Assembly (NCBI GenBank): GCA_017652805.1
Contig: JAGCAH010000223.1
Location: 1 to 45,745, forward strand
DNA: 45,745 nucleotides
From: Thermoguttaceae bacterium
GTDB lineage: Bacteria; Planctomycetota; Planctomycetia; Pirellulales; Thermoguttaceae
Direction of reading: 5' to 3'
The position numbers and the translations under genes were made by a program. Positions 8,545-17,641 of the stretch are shown piece after piece (the stretch's first letter is position 1; each line of letters starts with the position of its first letter). Below the pieces are notes generated by a model, which did no database searches, was not told the origin of the DNA, and saw only the letters and a list, made by a program, of their open reading frames with translations.

Positions 8545-8946
8545 TCACCGGCGGAACCGGAACCCGCGGTCGAGTTCCTCGCCCAGGTCAAAGAGGTCGG
8601 CGAAATTCTCGGGCCGGTCGTCGTCGTAGAGGCGGACCTGCCCCGTTTCGCTCAGGTTAAAGATGATCTGCCCGATATCCTGGGTCTTTTTGATCCCCAT
8701 TTCGCTCAGGACGGTGCGTGCCAGGAACCCGAAGTTTTCGAGCGCGCTGTCGCGCACCGCGCGGCAGAGGTCGGCCGGGCCGATCAGCGATTCGGCCTCG
8801 GGAGGAGTCTCCTGAAGGATCGCCGCCGTTCCCCGTTCGATGCGGCGCGCCGCCTGATTCAGCACGGTATTGACGAAACGGTACGACTCGAGTTTGTACC
8901 GCCGATCCCGCTTCAAAATATCGAAAATCGGATTTTCCGTCATCAT
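8545..8946 (-). CDS. Minf_1886-like conserved protein of Planctomycetes/Verrucomicrobia
   Basis: A 133-residue soluble protein resembling the Planctomycete/Verrucomicrobia-restricted Minf_1886 (TIGR04138-type) family. It has an N-terminal YRFVNTVLN helix, a central LCRAVRDSALENFGFLARTVL stretch, then IKKTQDIGQIIFNLSETGQV and an acidic ENFADLFDLGEELD ending. The function of this family is unknown. Two consecutive ATGs (8946, 8943) can serve as start and no clear ribosome site decides between them. It lies 52 nt after the PIN/TRAM gene and may be co-transcribed with it. The taxonomic restriction of the family is one of the best clues to the host. Confidence 0.75.
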   Translation of the reverse strand: MMTENPIFDILKRDRRYKLESYRFVNTVLNQAARRIERGTAAILQETPPEAESLIGPADLCRAVRDSALENFGFLARTVLSEMGIKKTQDIGQIIFNLSETGQVRLYDDDRPENFADLFDLGEELDRGFRFRR

Positions 8947-8998
8947 GGCCGCGTTATGGGGTTTCCGTCGTTTTAACGGTTCGGGTCAGAAGTCACTC

Positions 8999-10102
8999 TC
9001 ACGAATCGGTCGTGCGCTGAGATGAAGCGCCGCCGCTGCCCGACTTAATATCGTCCAAAACAATCGTCGTTCCCGTCAATTTTTTGGTCGTTGCCTCATA
9101 ACGCGCAAAGATCATCCTTCCGGCACTCGTCTGGAGTACACTTGTAACGGTTACGATAACCCGTTCGGCAATATGCCCCCTTCCCTGGTCGATCACCACC
9201 ATCGTCCCGTCGTCGAGATAGGCGACCCCCTGCCCGACTTCCTCGCCGCTTTTAACGATATCGACCTCAATCTTTTCGCCGGGAAGGTAGACCGGCTTGA
9301 GCGCGTTGGCCAGGTCGTTCAGGTTGATCACGGTCACCCCCTGAATCTTCGCCACCTTGTTGAGGTTGTAGTCGTTCGTCACCAGTTTCCCGTCGAGATG
9401 TTTGGCCAGGGCGACCAGTTTCAGATCGACCGGCTGCTTCTGGTACTCGGGGAGTTCCGACTCGTCGATTCTGAGATCGACCCCCTCCATGTTCTGGAGT
9501 TTGCTCAGGATATCGAGCCCCCGCCGCCCGCGGGTCCGACGGTTCCTTTCCGAGGAGTCGGCGATATGCTGGAGTTCCAGAATGACGAACCGGGGAATCA
9601 CCAGCGGCGCGTCGGCGATTTTCGTCTCCATGATGTCGGTGATCCGCCCGTCGATCACGACGCTCGTATCGAGAACCAGCGGCTTGACCCCTTTCACGTC
9701 GGGCTGGAACTCGACGAAGGGGATAATGAACCGGAAATCGTTCTGCGTCTGAAAGAGGAAACTGACCCCGAAATAACTGAAGAAGATGAGCATCACGGTC
9801 AGGACGCTCCGGCGCAGGGCGCCCGTCTCGTCGTTGACGAAATACGGTTCGAGCGCCGTGGCGAAGAAGAAGGTCATCACCAGCCCGATCAGGAGTCCGA
9901 AATAGATCGCGCTGATGAGCGCCACCTTCTTTTTGGGAAACGCCATATCGAGCCCGATCACGCCGAACGCGAGAATCAGGAGGGCGAAAAACGATTTCAG
10001 GTTCAGGTCGATGTTTCCGCTGATACTCCCGGTTCGGACGATAAAAATACCGATCCCGGCAGTCACGACCAAAAAGATCACTCGAAGGATTAAAAGGGGC
10101 AT
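8999..10102 (-). CDS. Membrane-anchored PIN/TRAM domain protein (YacL type)
   Basis: A 367-residue protein. Four hydrophobic segments fill residues 1-120. A PIN-like nuclease domain follows at about 140-260, with acidic residues D145 (LDTSVV), E176 (ILELQ), D226 and D244 (TNDYN) in the expected places. A TRAM domain occupies about 272-335 (PGEKIEVDIV...), and the tail is polar. This matches the YacL family: likely RNA-binding, with a nuclease-type active site facing the cytoplasm; its biological target is not established. ATG at 10102 is preferred over an upstream start at 10279 because the first transmembrane helix follows at once. The upstream extension is Arg/Cys-rich and lacks coding character. 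It is divergent from gyrA. Confidence 0.88.
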   Translation of the reverse strand: MPLLILRVIFLVVTAGIGIFIVRTGSISGNIDLNLKSFFALLILAFGVIGLDMAFPKKKVALISAIYFGLLIGLVMTFFFATALEPYFVNDETGALRRSVLTVMLIFFSYFGVSFLFQTQNDFRFIIPFVEFQPDVKGVKPLVLDTSVVIDGRITDIMETKIADAPLVIPRFVILELQHIADSSERNRRTRGRRGLDILSKLQNMEGVDLRIDESELPEYQKQPVDLKLVALAKHLDGKLVTNDYNLNKVAKIQGVTVINLNDLANALKPVYLPGEKIEVDIVKSGEEVGQGVAYLDDGTMVVIDQGRGHIAERVIVTVTSVLQTSAGRMIFARYEATTKKLTGTTIVLDDIKSGSGGASSQRTTDS

Positions 10103-10262
10103 AACAACACTCTCTCGACAAAAGCGACGATTTCCGCAAGCGAAAAAGAGGGACGGCCGACGTCGGAACCGTCGCCCCGAGCCGCACTTTTCGCAAATCG
10201 AAAACGGTCCAGGGAAAAATAATGAATAAAGCCGGAAAGGGAGAGACTCCCTTCGCGTTTGA

Positions 10263-10268
10263 ATTATA
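10263..10268 (-). promoter_or_regulatory. Predicted -10 element for the PIN/TRAM gene
   Basis: A TATAAT on the minus strand about 160 nt before the ATG. No good -35 is visible; the T-rich tract upstream is the only candidate. Confidence 0.45.
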
Positions 10269-10395
10269 CCGTCCGACAAAAAAAATAAAAGGGAATCGAG
10301 CCGCCTGCGCCCCTGCCGCCCCTGAAAAAGATCAAAAATGCGGCTCTTTCCGACGCAAAAACGGGGGAAAGACCCTTTTAAAAATCCCCGTTTCT

Positions 10396-10419
10396 GCTAT
10401 AATGACCCTATTATATTAT
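10396..10419 (+). promoter_or_regulatory. Predicted gyrA promoter region
   Basis: TATAAT at 10398-10403 has a TG dinucleotide one base before it (extended -10). A second AT-rich hexamer TATTAT (10414-10419) stands 17 bp after TTTCTG, so two start sites are possible. The leader to the TTG start is about 150 nt. Confidence 0.6.
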
Positions 10420-10563
10420 ATAGTGGCCGCGTCATATTAAAGCGGCAGCGGGCCGGTCCCCGCAAAAGACCCCCGCCCGCCGAAACGTGACCCGCCGCCC
10501 GAAAAATCCGTCGGCGCCGAGCGCTTCCGCTCCGCCGCCGCATCCAAATTCAGGGGGTGCCCT

Positions 10564-13386
10564 TTGTCATCAGATAACACCAACCTTCCTCCCGAAGACG
10601 ACAACCGCGAAAACAACTCCGGCGAGACTCCCGATCCCCGTCCGGTTCACAATCCCGGCGACGGTCCGCTCAATCCGCTCGTTCCGCAGGTCGGCACCGA
10701 CGGGCATCTCTATCTTCCCGACGGCACGCGCCTTCTGCAGATGCCGATCGAAGACGAGATGAAAGGGAGCTACCTCACCTACGCGATGAGCGTCATCATC
10801 AGCCGCGCCCTCCCCGACGTGCGCGACGGGCTCAAGCCCTCGCAGCGGCGTATTCTGGTCGCGATGAACGACCTCAACCTCAGCCCCGGATCGGGGCGTA
10901 TCAAGTGCGCCAAGATCTCCGGCGACACGAGCGGCAACTACCATCCGCACGGCGAGGCGATCGTCTACCCGACGCTCGTCCGTATGGCGCAGGAATGGAA
11001 CATGCGCTACGTCCTGGTCGATAAGCAGGGGAACTTCGGCTCAATCGCGGGTCTTCCCCCCGCAGCGATGCGATACACCGAAGCGCGTCTTTCGGGAATG
11101 GCGATGGCGCTGCTCGAAGACCTGAACCTCGACACGGTCGACTTCGTTCCGAGTTACGACGAGCGGAACATGGAACCGACGGTTCTCCCGTCGAAAGTTC
11201 CGAACCTCCTGGTCAATGGCGCCAACGGGATCGCCGTCGGGATGGCGACGAGCGTCCCGCCCCACAACCTGGGGGAAATCTGTGACGCGACGATCGCCGT
11301 GATCGACGATCCCGACGTCTCCCCCTTCGAACTGTTGAAAATCTGCCCCGGTCCCGACTTCCCGACGGGCGGGGTGATCTGCGGAACCAGCGGAATCCGG
11401 CGCGGCTATCTGCAGGGCCGAGGGAGCGTGGTCGTCCGCGCCCGAGCCAAGATCGAAGAAAACGGCAAACGCTCGCGGATCATCGTCTCGGAGATTCCCT
11501 ATCAGCAGGCGCGCGACCGGATCGAAGAAAAAATCGCCGAGGTCGTCAATGAGGGGAAGATCACCGGCATCTCGAACATCCGCAACGAATCGGACCTCAA
11601 CGAGCCGGTTCGTCTGGTTCTCGATATCAAGCGCGACGCCGATCCCGAGATCGTCTTAAACCAGCTCTATCAATACACGCCGCTGCAAGACACCTTCTCG
11701 ATCATCATGCTCGCCCTGGTCGACGGCAAGCCGCGCGTGCTCACGTTCAAAGAGATGATCGAAGAGTTCGTGCGCCACCGGATCTCGGTGATCCGACGCC
11801 GCACCCTTTTCCTGATGAACAAGGCGCTCAAACGCCAGCATACCGTCGAGGGGCTCCTGATCGCCCACGCCAACATCGACGAGGTGATCCGCGTCATCCG
11901 GACCAGCAAGACCCAGCAGGAGGCGAAAGAGCGCCTGATGCAGATCAAGTCTCCCGCCGCGCTCTTAAAGCGTGCCCTGGGCGACGAGGGCTACAAGGCG
12001 TTCGTCGAAAACCGCGGCGGTCAGGAAACCGAGACCTACTCCCTCACACCGGTCCAGGCCGACGCGATTCTGAAGATGACCCTCGGCCAGTTGGTCAATC
12101 TCGAGCAGGAAAAGCTCGGCGGCGAATACCAGACCCTCCTTACCGACATCGCCGAATTCCGCCGGATCCTCTCCGACGAGAAAAACATTCTGGCGATCAT
12201 CCGCGAAGACCTCCTCGACGTCAAGAAGAAGTTCGGCGACAAGCGGCGCACCGAAATCAGCACCGAAGAGCTTTCCGACATCGACATGGAAGCGCTCATC
12301 GATGAAGAGACGATGGTCGTTTCGATCAGCGCCGGCGGCTACATCAAGCGTACGCCGGTCATCGAATACCGAATTCAGAACCGGGGCGGAAAAGGGCTCA
12401 AGGGGGCGAAGACCGACGACGAAGACCCGATCAGCCACCTCTTTGTGGCGAGCACCCACGCCTTCCTGATGTTCTTCACCAACAAGGGGAAGGTCTACTG
12501 GCACAAGGTCTACGGTCTGCCGCAGCTCTCGCGCGACGCCAAGGGGCGGGCGCTGGTCAACCTGCTCCACCTCGACGAAGGGGAAGTGATCCAGGACTGC
12601 CTGGCGGTCAAGGATTACGATCTGCCCGACCACTACCTGATCATGGCGACCAAAAAGGGCCTGGTCAAGAAGACCGTTCTGCACGCCTACCGCCGACCGC
12701 TCAAAGCGGGGCTGATCGCGATCAAACTCCGCGAGGGGGACGAACTGATCGACGCGTGCGTCTGCGGCCCGAACGACGAAATTCTCCTTTCGACCGCCAA
12801 GGGGCAGGCGATCCGATTCCGTCAGTCCGACGTCCGCCCGATGGGGCGCAACTCGAGCGGGGTCAAGGGGATCTCGCTGCGGCACGGCGACTCGGTGGTC
12901 GGGATGGTCGTCGCCGACGAGAATGCCACGCTTCTGACGGTCTGCGCCAACGGCTACGGCAAACGGACCCCGTTCGGCCCGAACGCGCCGGCACTCCCCG
13001 ACGATGAGCCGATTCCGGAAGACGACGATCAAATCATCGGTCAGGCCCCGGCCGAGACCGACGCCGATTCGGAGGCAGAAGACGTCAATTCCACCCGTTC
13101 GTACCGTGTCCAGCGGCGCGGCGGCGGCGGGATCAAAGATATCAAGGCGACCAAACGGAACGGCCCGGTCATCGCGATCGTGCCGGTCACCGACGGCGGC
13201 GAGGTCATGATGATGACAGCGCGCGGCAAGATCCAGCGGATTTCGGTCGACGACATTTCGATCGTCGGACGGAACACGCAGGGGGTACGCGTGATGAACG
13301 TTGACGACGGGGACGAGCTGATCGCCGTCAAGCCGGTTCCGAGCGAAGACGCCGGCGTCGTGAAAACCGACGAAAACGAAGATTAA
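10564..13386 (+). CDS. gyrA: DNA gyrase subunit A
   Basis: A 940-residue type IIA topoisomerase A subunit, which with GyrB introduces negative supercoils. The breakage-reunion core begins near residue 60 ([15 protein letters not shown]), with the catalytic Tyr at 171 (MRYTEAR). The GyrA box reads QNRGGKG from 605, close to canonical QRRGGKG, and marks this as GyrA rather than ParC. The start is TTG with AGGGGG 6 nt upstream; the 45-odd residues before the core form an acidic, Asn/Pro-rich extension. An acidic insert (about 811-841) interrupts the C-terminal beta-pinwheel before a second box-like QRRGGGG. At the quinolone-determining positions it has A132 and P136 where E. coli has Ser83 and Asp87. 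It is a monocistronic unit closed by a strong terminator. Confidence 0.97.
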   Translation: MSSDNTNLPPEDDNRENNSGETPDPRPVHNPGDGPLNPLVPQVGTDGHLYLPDGTRLLQMPIEDEMKGSYLTYAMSVIISRALPDVRDGLKPSQRRILVAMNDLNLSPGSGRIKCAKISGDTSGNYHPHGEAIVYPTLVRMAQEWNMRYVLVDKQGNFGSIAGLPPAAMRYTEARLSGMAMALLEDLNLDTVDFVPSYDERNMEPTVLPSKVPNLLVNGANGIAVGMATSVPPHNLGEICDATIAVIDDPDVSPFELLKICPGPDFPTGGVICGTSGIRRGYLQGRGSVVVRARAKIEENGKRSRIIVSEIPYQQARDRIEEKIAEVVNEGKITGISNIRNESDLNEPVRLVLDIKRDADPEIVLNQLYQYTPLQDTFSIIMLALVDGKPRVLTFKEMIEEFVRHRISVIRRRTLFLMNKALKRQHTVEGLLIAHANIDEVIRVIRTSKTQQEAKERLMQIKSPAALLKRALGDEGYKAFVENRGGQETETYSLTPVQADAILKMTLGQLVNLEQEKLGGEYQTLLTDIAEFRRILSDEKNILAIIREDLLDVKKKFGDKRRTEISTEELSDIDMEALIDEETMVVSISAGGYIKRTPVIEYRIQNRGGKGLKGAKTDDEDPISHLFVASTHAFLMFFTNKGKVYWHKVYGLPQLSRDAKGRALVNLLHLDEGEVIQDCLAVKDYDLPDHYLIMATKKGLVKKTVLHAYRRPLKAGLIAIKLREGDELIDACVCGPNDEILLSTAKGQAIRFRQSDVRPMGRNSSGVKGISLRHGDSVVGMVVADENATLLTVCANGYGKRTPFGPNAPALPDDEPIPEDDDQIIGQAPAETDADSEAEDVNSTRSYRVQRRGGGGIKDIKATKRNGPVIAIVPVTDGGEVMMMTARGKIQRISVDDISIVGRNTQGVRVMNVDDGDELIAVKPVPSEDAGVVKTDENED

Positions 13387-13399
13387 ACGCGCCTTTTGC

Positions 13400-13445
13400 A
13401 AAACCGGCATCCGTTCCCGAACCGTTCGGGGGATGCCGGTTTTTC
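13400..13445 (+). terminator. Intrinsic terminator of gyrA
   Basis: AAACCGGCATCC (13401-13412) pairs with GGATGCCGGTTT, with an inner CCCGAA/TTCGGG stem, followed by a T run at 13439-13444. Confidence 0.92.
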
Positions 13446-13492
13446 TGTTATACAACGGTTTTCTGTCACGTTCGTTTCGGGGGAAAGAAAAA

Positions 13493-14635
13493 ATGAAAGA
13501 ACTCCGGGTCGGAATCGTCGGTTTCGGGATGATCGGCAAAGTCCACGCGTTCGGCTACCGGACGCTCCCCTTTTACGCGTGCGGTTTGAAGATCCGCCCG
13601 CGGATCGCGACGGTGGCGACCTCGCGCCCGGAGACTGCCGCGGCGGCGGGGGAACTTCTCGAGTGCGAGGGAACGACCGACTGGCGCCGGATCACCGAGA
13701 GCCCCGAAATCGACGCGGTTCACATCTGCACCCCGAACCGGGATCATCTCGCTCCCCTCCTTTCGGCAATCAAGCACCAGAAACACGTCTACTGCGACAA
13801 GCCGATCGCCTCGTCGCTCGACGAGGCGCTTCAGGTCGAAAAGGCGCTCGACCGCACCGACGGCGCGGGTCTTCCCCTTTACACACAGGTCAACATGATG
13901 ACCTTCCATCTGCGGTTCATTCCGGCGCTGATCCGCGCCAAACAGCTGGTCGACGAGGGCCGGCTCGGCCGCGTTCTGGAATACCGCGCGGCATACCGCC
14001 ATTCGAGCAACGCCTCGCCCGACGTGCCGTATAAATGGAAGTTCGACGTCGGCGGCGGGGCGATCCTCGATTTGGGCTCCCATCTGGCCGATCTGATCGA
14101 CTGGCTCATCGGCCTTCCCGACGAAGTCTGCGCCGACAGCGTGATCGCGCACCCGACCCGAATTGACCCGGCGACGGGAACGCCGCGCCCGGTTCGCGCC
14201 GAAGACGCGTTCACCGTCCTGACCCGCGCGGCCGACCCGAAAACCGGCGCGGTCACCCGCGGCCAGATCAGCGGCACGAAACTGGCGACCGGTTCCGAAG
14301 ACGAGATGTCGCTTGAGATTTACGGCGAAAAGGGCGCCCTCCGCTTCTCGCTGATGGACGCGCACTTTCTGGACTTCTACGACGCCGAAAAGAAAGAGGG
14401 CTGGATCCGCATTGCCGCCGGCGCGCGCTACACCGACCCGCACACCGAATTCCCCTCGCCGAAATCCCCCGCCGGCTGGACCCGCGCGCACGCGGCGTGC
14501 GTGGCGCGGTTCGTCGCGTCGATCGATACGGGCGCGCCCGTCGGCGCCGACCTGCGGCAGGGAATCCGCATTCAGAAGTTTTTAGACGCCGTCCGCCGTT
14601 CGGCCGAGGCGCGCGCGTGGATCGCGGCGCGCTAG
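13493..14635 (+). CDS. Gfo/Idh/MocA-family NAD(P)-dependent oxidoreductase
   Basis: A 380-residue cytoplasmic dehydrogenase. The N-terminal Rossmann fold has VGIVGFGMIGKVHA (residues 6-19). The family's catalytic-lysine motif appears as CDKPIA near residue 103. GGGAILDLGSHLADL near 184-198 carries the expected C-domain His. Members oxidise or reduce sugars, inositols and related polyols; the substrate is not evident, but the sugar kinase at 17642 is compatible with carbohydrate catabolism. ATG at 13493 follows GGGGGAAAG, and an in-frame ATG at 13433 lies inside the gyrA terminator. Its TAG stop shares a CTAG palindrome with the stop of convergent mutS. Confidence 0.93.
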   Translation: MKELRVGIVGFGMIGKVHAFGYRTLPFYACGLKIRPRIATVATSRPETAAAAGELLECEGTTDWRRITESPEIDAVHICTPNRDHLAPLLSAIKHQKHVYCDKPIASSLDEALQVEKALDRTDGAGLPLYTQVNMMTFHLRFIPALIRAKQLVDEGRLGRVLEYRAAYRHSSNASPDVPYKWKFDVGGGAILDLGSHLADLIDWLIGLPDEVCADSVIAHPTRIDPATGTPRPVRAEDAFTVLTRAADPKTGAVTRGQISGTKLATGSEDEMSLEIYGEKGALRFSLMDAHFLDFYDAEKKEGWIRIAAGARYTDPHTEFPSPKSPAGWTRAHAACVARFVASIDTGAPVGADLRQGIRIQKFLDAVRRSAEARAWIAAR

Positions 14636-17391
14636 CCGAGCTCCTCTTTCCAGCGGGCGATCAGACGGAGCGCCTCGAGCGGGGTCAGATTATCAATGTT
14701 GAGATCCCGTATTTCACTCACCAGCGGGTGGTCTTCCGGACCGAAAAGGGAGAACTGAACCGTCTTTTTCGACCGTCGTCCCGTCCTTGTCTCGGGCGCG
14801 TCGAACGGCTGCTCGGCGGCGCTTTTGAGCGCGCCGGCCAGCGCCTCGCGCGCGGCGTTCAGGTGCGAGGCTTCCAGCGAGTCGAGAATCGCCCTGGCTC
14901 GGCGGATCACCGGTTTGGGAACCCCCGCCAGACGCGCCACGTGAATCCCGTAACTCTTATCCGCCGGGCCGGGCATGATCTTATGCAAAAACGCGATCTC
15001 GTCTTCCCATTCGCGAACCGCCACGTTCAGGTTGTCGACCGCGGGGCAGGTGTCGGGCAGATTCGTCAGCTCGTGATAGTGGGTGGCGAAGAAGGTGCGG
15101 CATCCCTGCTCCTCGTCGGAAGACGCTCCGGGAAGAGGCGGGCGGCGGCTGAGCGACTCGGCGATCCCCCAGGCCAGCGAGATTCCGTCGTAGGTGCTCG
15201 TGCCCCGGCCGATCTCGTCGAGGATCACCAGACTCCGGCGGGTCGCGCCGTTTAAGATCCGCGCCGTCTCGATCATCTCGACCATAAAGGTGCTCAGCCC
15301 GCGCGTCAGCTCGTCCGAAGCGCCGACCCGAGCGAAGATCCGGTCGGTGATCCCGATTTCGGCGTCGGCGGCGGGAATGAACGAGCCGGTCTGCGCCAGG
15401 AGAACCAGAAGCGCGACCTGGCGGATATACGTGCTCTTCCCCGCCATATTCGGGCCGGTGATCAGATGGATCATCGCGCCGTCAGGAGAGCAGTCGGCGT
15501 CGTTCGGCACGAAACTCCCCGGGTCGGCGGCGTCGAGAACCGGATGCCGCCCCTCTTTGATATGCAGAACCGGTTCTTCGACCAGCCGGGGCCGGCAGTA
15601 ACCGCGCGAGGCGGCCGTCTCGGCCAGCGAGGCGAGAACGTCCAGATGCGAAAGCGCCGCGGCGGTCGACTGGAGGCGTGCGCGCTGCTGGGCGGCGAGC
15701 TGAACCAGGTTCCCGAAGAGTTCAAACTCCCGTTCCAGGGCGTGCTCGGCGGCGCCGAGAACCTTCTCCTCGTACGCTTTCAGCTCTTCGGTGATATACC
15801 GTTCGGCGTTTTTGAGGGTCTGCTTGCGAATGTAGTTCGCGGGGACCTTGTCGCTCTGCGCGTGGGTCACTTCGATGTAATACCCGAAGACCGAGTTGTA
15901 GCCGACCTTCAGCGTCGGGATCCCGGTCTTCCGGATTTCGGCGGCCTGGAATTCGGCGAGCCGCTGTTTTCCCCCCGACTGAAGTCGGCGGTACTCGTCC
16001 AGCTGCGGGTCGTAGCCCGTTTCGATGAACCCGCCCTCGCGGAAGTTGAGGGGCGTTTCGTCACCCAGGGCGCGGCGGAGTTCGTCGGCAAGCTCTTCGA
16101 GCGGAAAGATCTGCGAGCCGTAGACGTTCAGGAGAGACGCCGAACACCCTTCGAGCCGGCTTTTCAGCTCGGGAAGAATTTCGAGCGTCTTGCGAATCGA
16201 AATCAGATCGCGGGGTGAAACGCGCCGCTGGGCGAGGCGGGTGACGATCCGGGGCAGGTCGAAGACCGAACGGAACTGACGGCGGATAAACTCGCGCAGC
16301 TCGCTCTGGCCGACCAGTTCTTCGACGCCGTCCTGCCGCGCGGTGATCTGCGCGATGTCGGTCAGGGGATACGCCAGCCACGAGGCGAGAAGACGGCTCC
16401 CCATCGGCGTTTTACACATATCGACCGCGTCCAGAAGCGAGCCCTCGCGCCGCCCGTCCCGGCTGTTGCGGAGGATTTCGAGGCTCCGCTGGCTCGCCTC
16501 GTCGATTTCGAGCTGCGAGGCGGGCTGATACTTTTGGAGCGTCTCGATATACTCGAGCGAATCTTTCTGCGTTTCGCTCAGATAGGAGTGGATTCCCCCG
16601 GCGGCGGCCAGAGCCAGCGGGTCTTTTTCGGGCGAGAAACCGAACCCTTCGAGCGTATTGACGCGAAAGAGCGCGTGGAGACCGTCGACCGCCGCGCGGA
16701 GGGCAAACGTCCAGTCAGGCCGGAGCGACCGCATCGTTCCCTCTTTTCGATCGGGAAAGTGCGCGGCGCAATGTTCGGGAACGAGGATTTCCGCCGGATG
16801 GATCCGCGCCAAAAGGTCAAGCGCCTCCTGGAACGGGACCTGCGCCGCGGTGAACTCGCCGGTCGAAAGCTCGACCCACGCGACCCCGGTCGGCTGGGCG
16901 GGATCGATTTTACTCTGCGGCGCGCGCGCCGTTTCGGCGCCGTCGAAATCGAAGTTGTCGTTCGAGACGAAGCGGGGCTTGGCCGGCAGCGAGACCGCCG
17001 CCAGGTAGTTGCTCGTCTTCGGGTCGAGGATCGCCTCGTCGGTGACGGTGCCGGGAGTGACCACGCGTGTGACTTCGCGCTTGACGATCGACTTGGCCTT
17101 CTTCGGGTCTTCCATCTGATCGCAGACCGCGACCTTCTGACCGGCGTTGATCAGTTTGGCCAGATACAGATCGAGCTGATGATGCGGGAACCCCGCCATC
17201 GGCATCGCGTCGGGCCCCTTGTTCCGGTCGCGCGTGGTGAGGGTCAGGCCCAGGATGTTGGCGGCCTTGTACGCATCGTCGTAGAAGAGTTCGTAAAAAT
17301 CCCCCATCCGAAAGAGCAGGATCGCATCCCCCGCCGCGCGTTTGGCCTCGTGGTACTGGCGCATCATCGGGGTTTCGGGAGTCGATTTCAT
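14632..17391 (-). CDS. mutS: DNA mismatch repair protein MutS
   Basis: A 919-residue mismatch-recognition ATPase. The mismatch-binding Phe-x-Glu is F32-E34 (GDFYELF). The ABC-type ATPase has Walker A GPNMAGKST near residue 645, Walker B and signature VILDEIGRGTSTYDG near 725, and the helix-turn-helix dimerisation end (SYGIHVARLAGVP). The length is slightly above the usual 850-880. ATG at 17391 has AAGGA 11 nt upstream; a longer reading to 17481 has an Arg-rich, non-family start. It starts with a strong promoter at 17506-17533. No mutL is nearby in this window. Confidence 0.97.
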   Translation of the reverse strand: MKSTPETPMMRQYHEAKRAAGDAILLFRMGDFYELFYDDAYKAANILGLTLTTRDRNKGPDAMPMAGFPHHQLDLYLAKLINAGQKVAVCDQMEDPKKAKSIVKREVTRVVTPGTVTDEAILDPKTSNYLAAVSLPAKPRFVSNDNFDFDGAETARAPQSKIDPAQPTGVAWVELSTGEFTAAQVPFQEALDLLARIHPAEILVPEHCAAHFPDRKEGTMRSLRPDWTFALRAAVDGLHALFRVNTLEGFGFSPEKDPLALAAAGGIHSYLSETQKDSLEYIETLQKYQPASQLEIDEASQRSLEILRNSRDGRREGSLLDAVDMCKTPMGSRLLASWLAYPLTDIAQITARQDGVEELVGQSELREFIRRQFRSVFDLPRIVTRLAQRRVSPRDLISIRKTLEILPELKSRLEGCSASLLNVYGSQIFPLEELADELRRALGDETPLNFREGGFIETGYDPQLDEYRRLQSGGKQRLAEFQAAEIRKTGIPTLKVGYNSVFGYYIEVTHAQSDKVPANYIRKQTLKNAERYITEELKAYEEKVLGAAEHALEREFELFGNLVQLAAQQRARLQSTAAALSHLDVLASLAETAASRGYCRPRLVEEPVLHIKEGRHPVLDAADPGSFVPNDADCSPDGAMIHLITGPNMAGKSTYIRQVALLVLLAQTGSFIPAADAEIGITDRIFARVGASDELTRGLSTFMVEMIETARILNGATRRSLVILDEIGRGTSTYDGISLAWGIAESLSRRPPLPGASSDEEQGCRTFFATHYHELTNLPDTCPAVDNLNVAVREWEDEIAFLHKIMPGPADKSYGIHVARLAGVPKPVIRRARAILDSLEASHLNAAREALAGALKSAAEQPFDAPETRTGRRSKKTVQFSLFGPEDHPLVSEIRDLNIDNLTPLEALRLIARWKEELG

Positions 17392-17505
17392 GATCGGGGG
17401 AATCCTTTCTCGGAAGTTTCGCGAGATTCCGGCTTGGACGCCGCGGCGGAATCGCCGGAGGGAAGGACGCCCGTACCGCAAAAAGGAACAATCGAATTCC
17501 CTCTC

Positions 17506-17533
17506 ATTTTATCATCTTTCGGGACGATGTCAA
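17506..17533 (-). promoter_or_regulatory. Predicted mutS promoter
   Basis: Minus strand: -35 TTGACA (17528-17533), 16 bp, -10 TAAAAT (17506-17511). The start site near 17499 gives a leader of about 108 nt. Confidence 0.75.
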
Positions 17534-17557
17534 AACGACGCGCGGCAGTTTCGGGTC

Positions 17558-17586
17558 TTGAACCGCGGGGCCGGATAACTTAAAAT
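17558..17586 (+). promoter_or_regulatory. Predicted promoter of the FGGY kinase gene
   Basis: -35 TTGAAC (17558-17563), 17 bp, -10 TAAAAT (17581-17586). It overlaps the in-frame ATG at 17585, so that ATG cannot be in the transcript and the next one (17642) must be the start. The -35 lies only 25 bp from the divergent mutS -35. Confidence 0.7.
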
Positions 17587-17641
17587 GAGTGGAGAAACTC
17601 ATAGCGAAAGCGATCACCCCAACCTTGAAAGCGAAACAGTT

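Noticed and set aside
14497-15255. Plus-strand frame opposite the mutS 3' end
   Set aside because: It is an Arg/Gly-rich shadow frame caused by high G+C at third positions of mutS codons.
17585-17641. Earlier ATG for the FGGY kinase
   Set aside because: It lies inside the -10 element of the predicted promoter, so it should not be transcribed.
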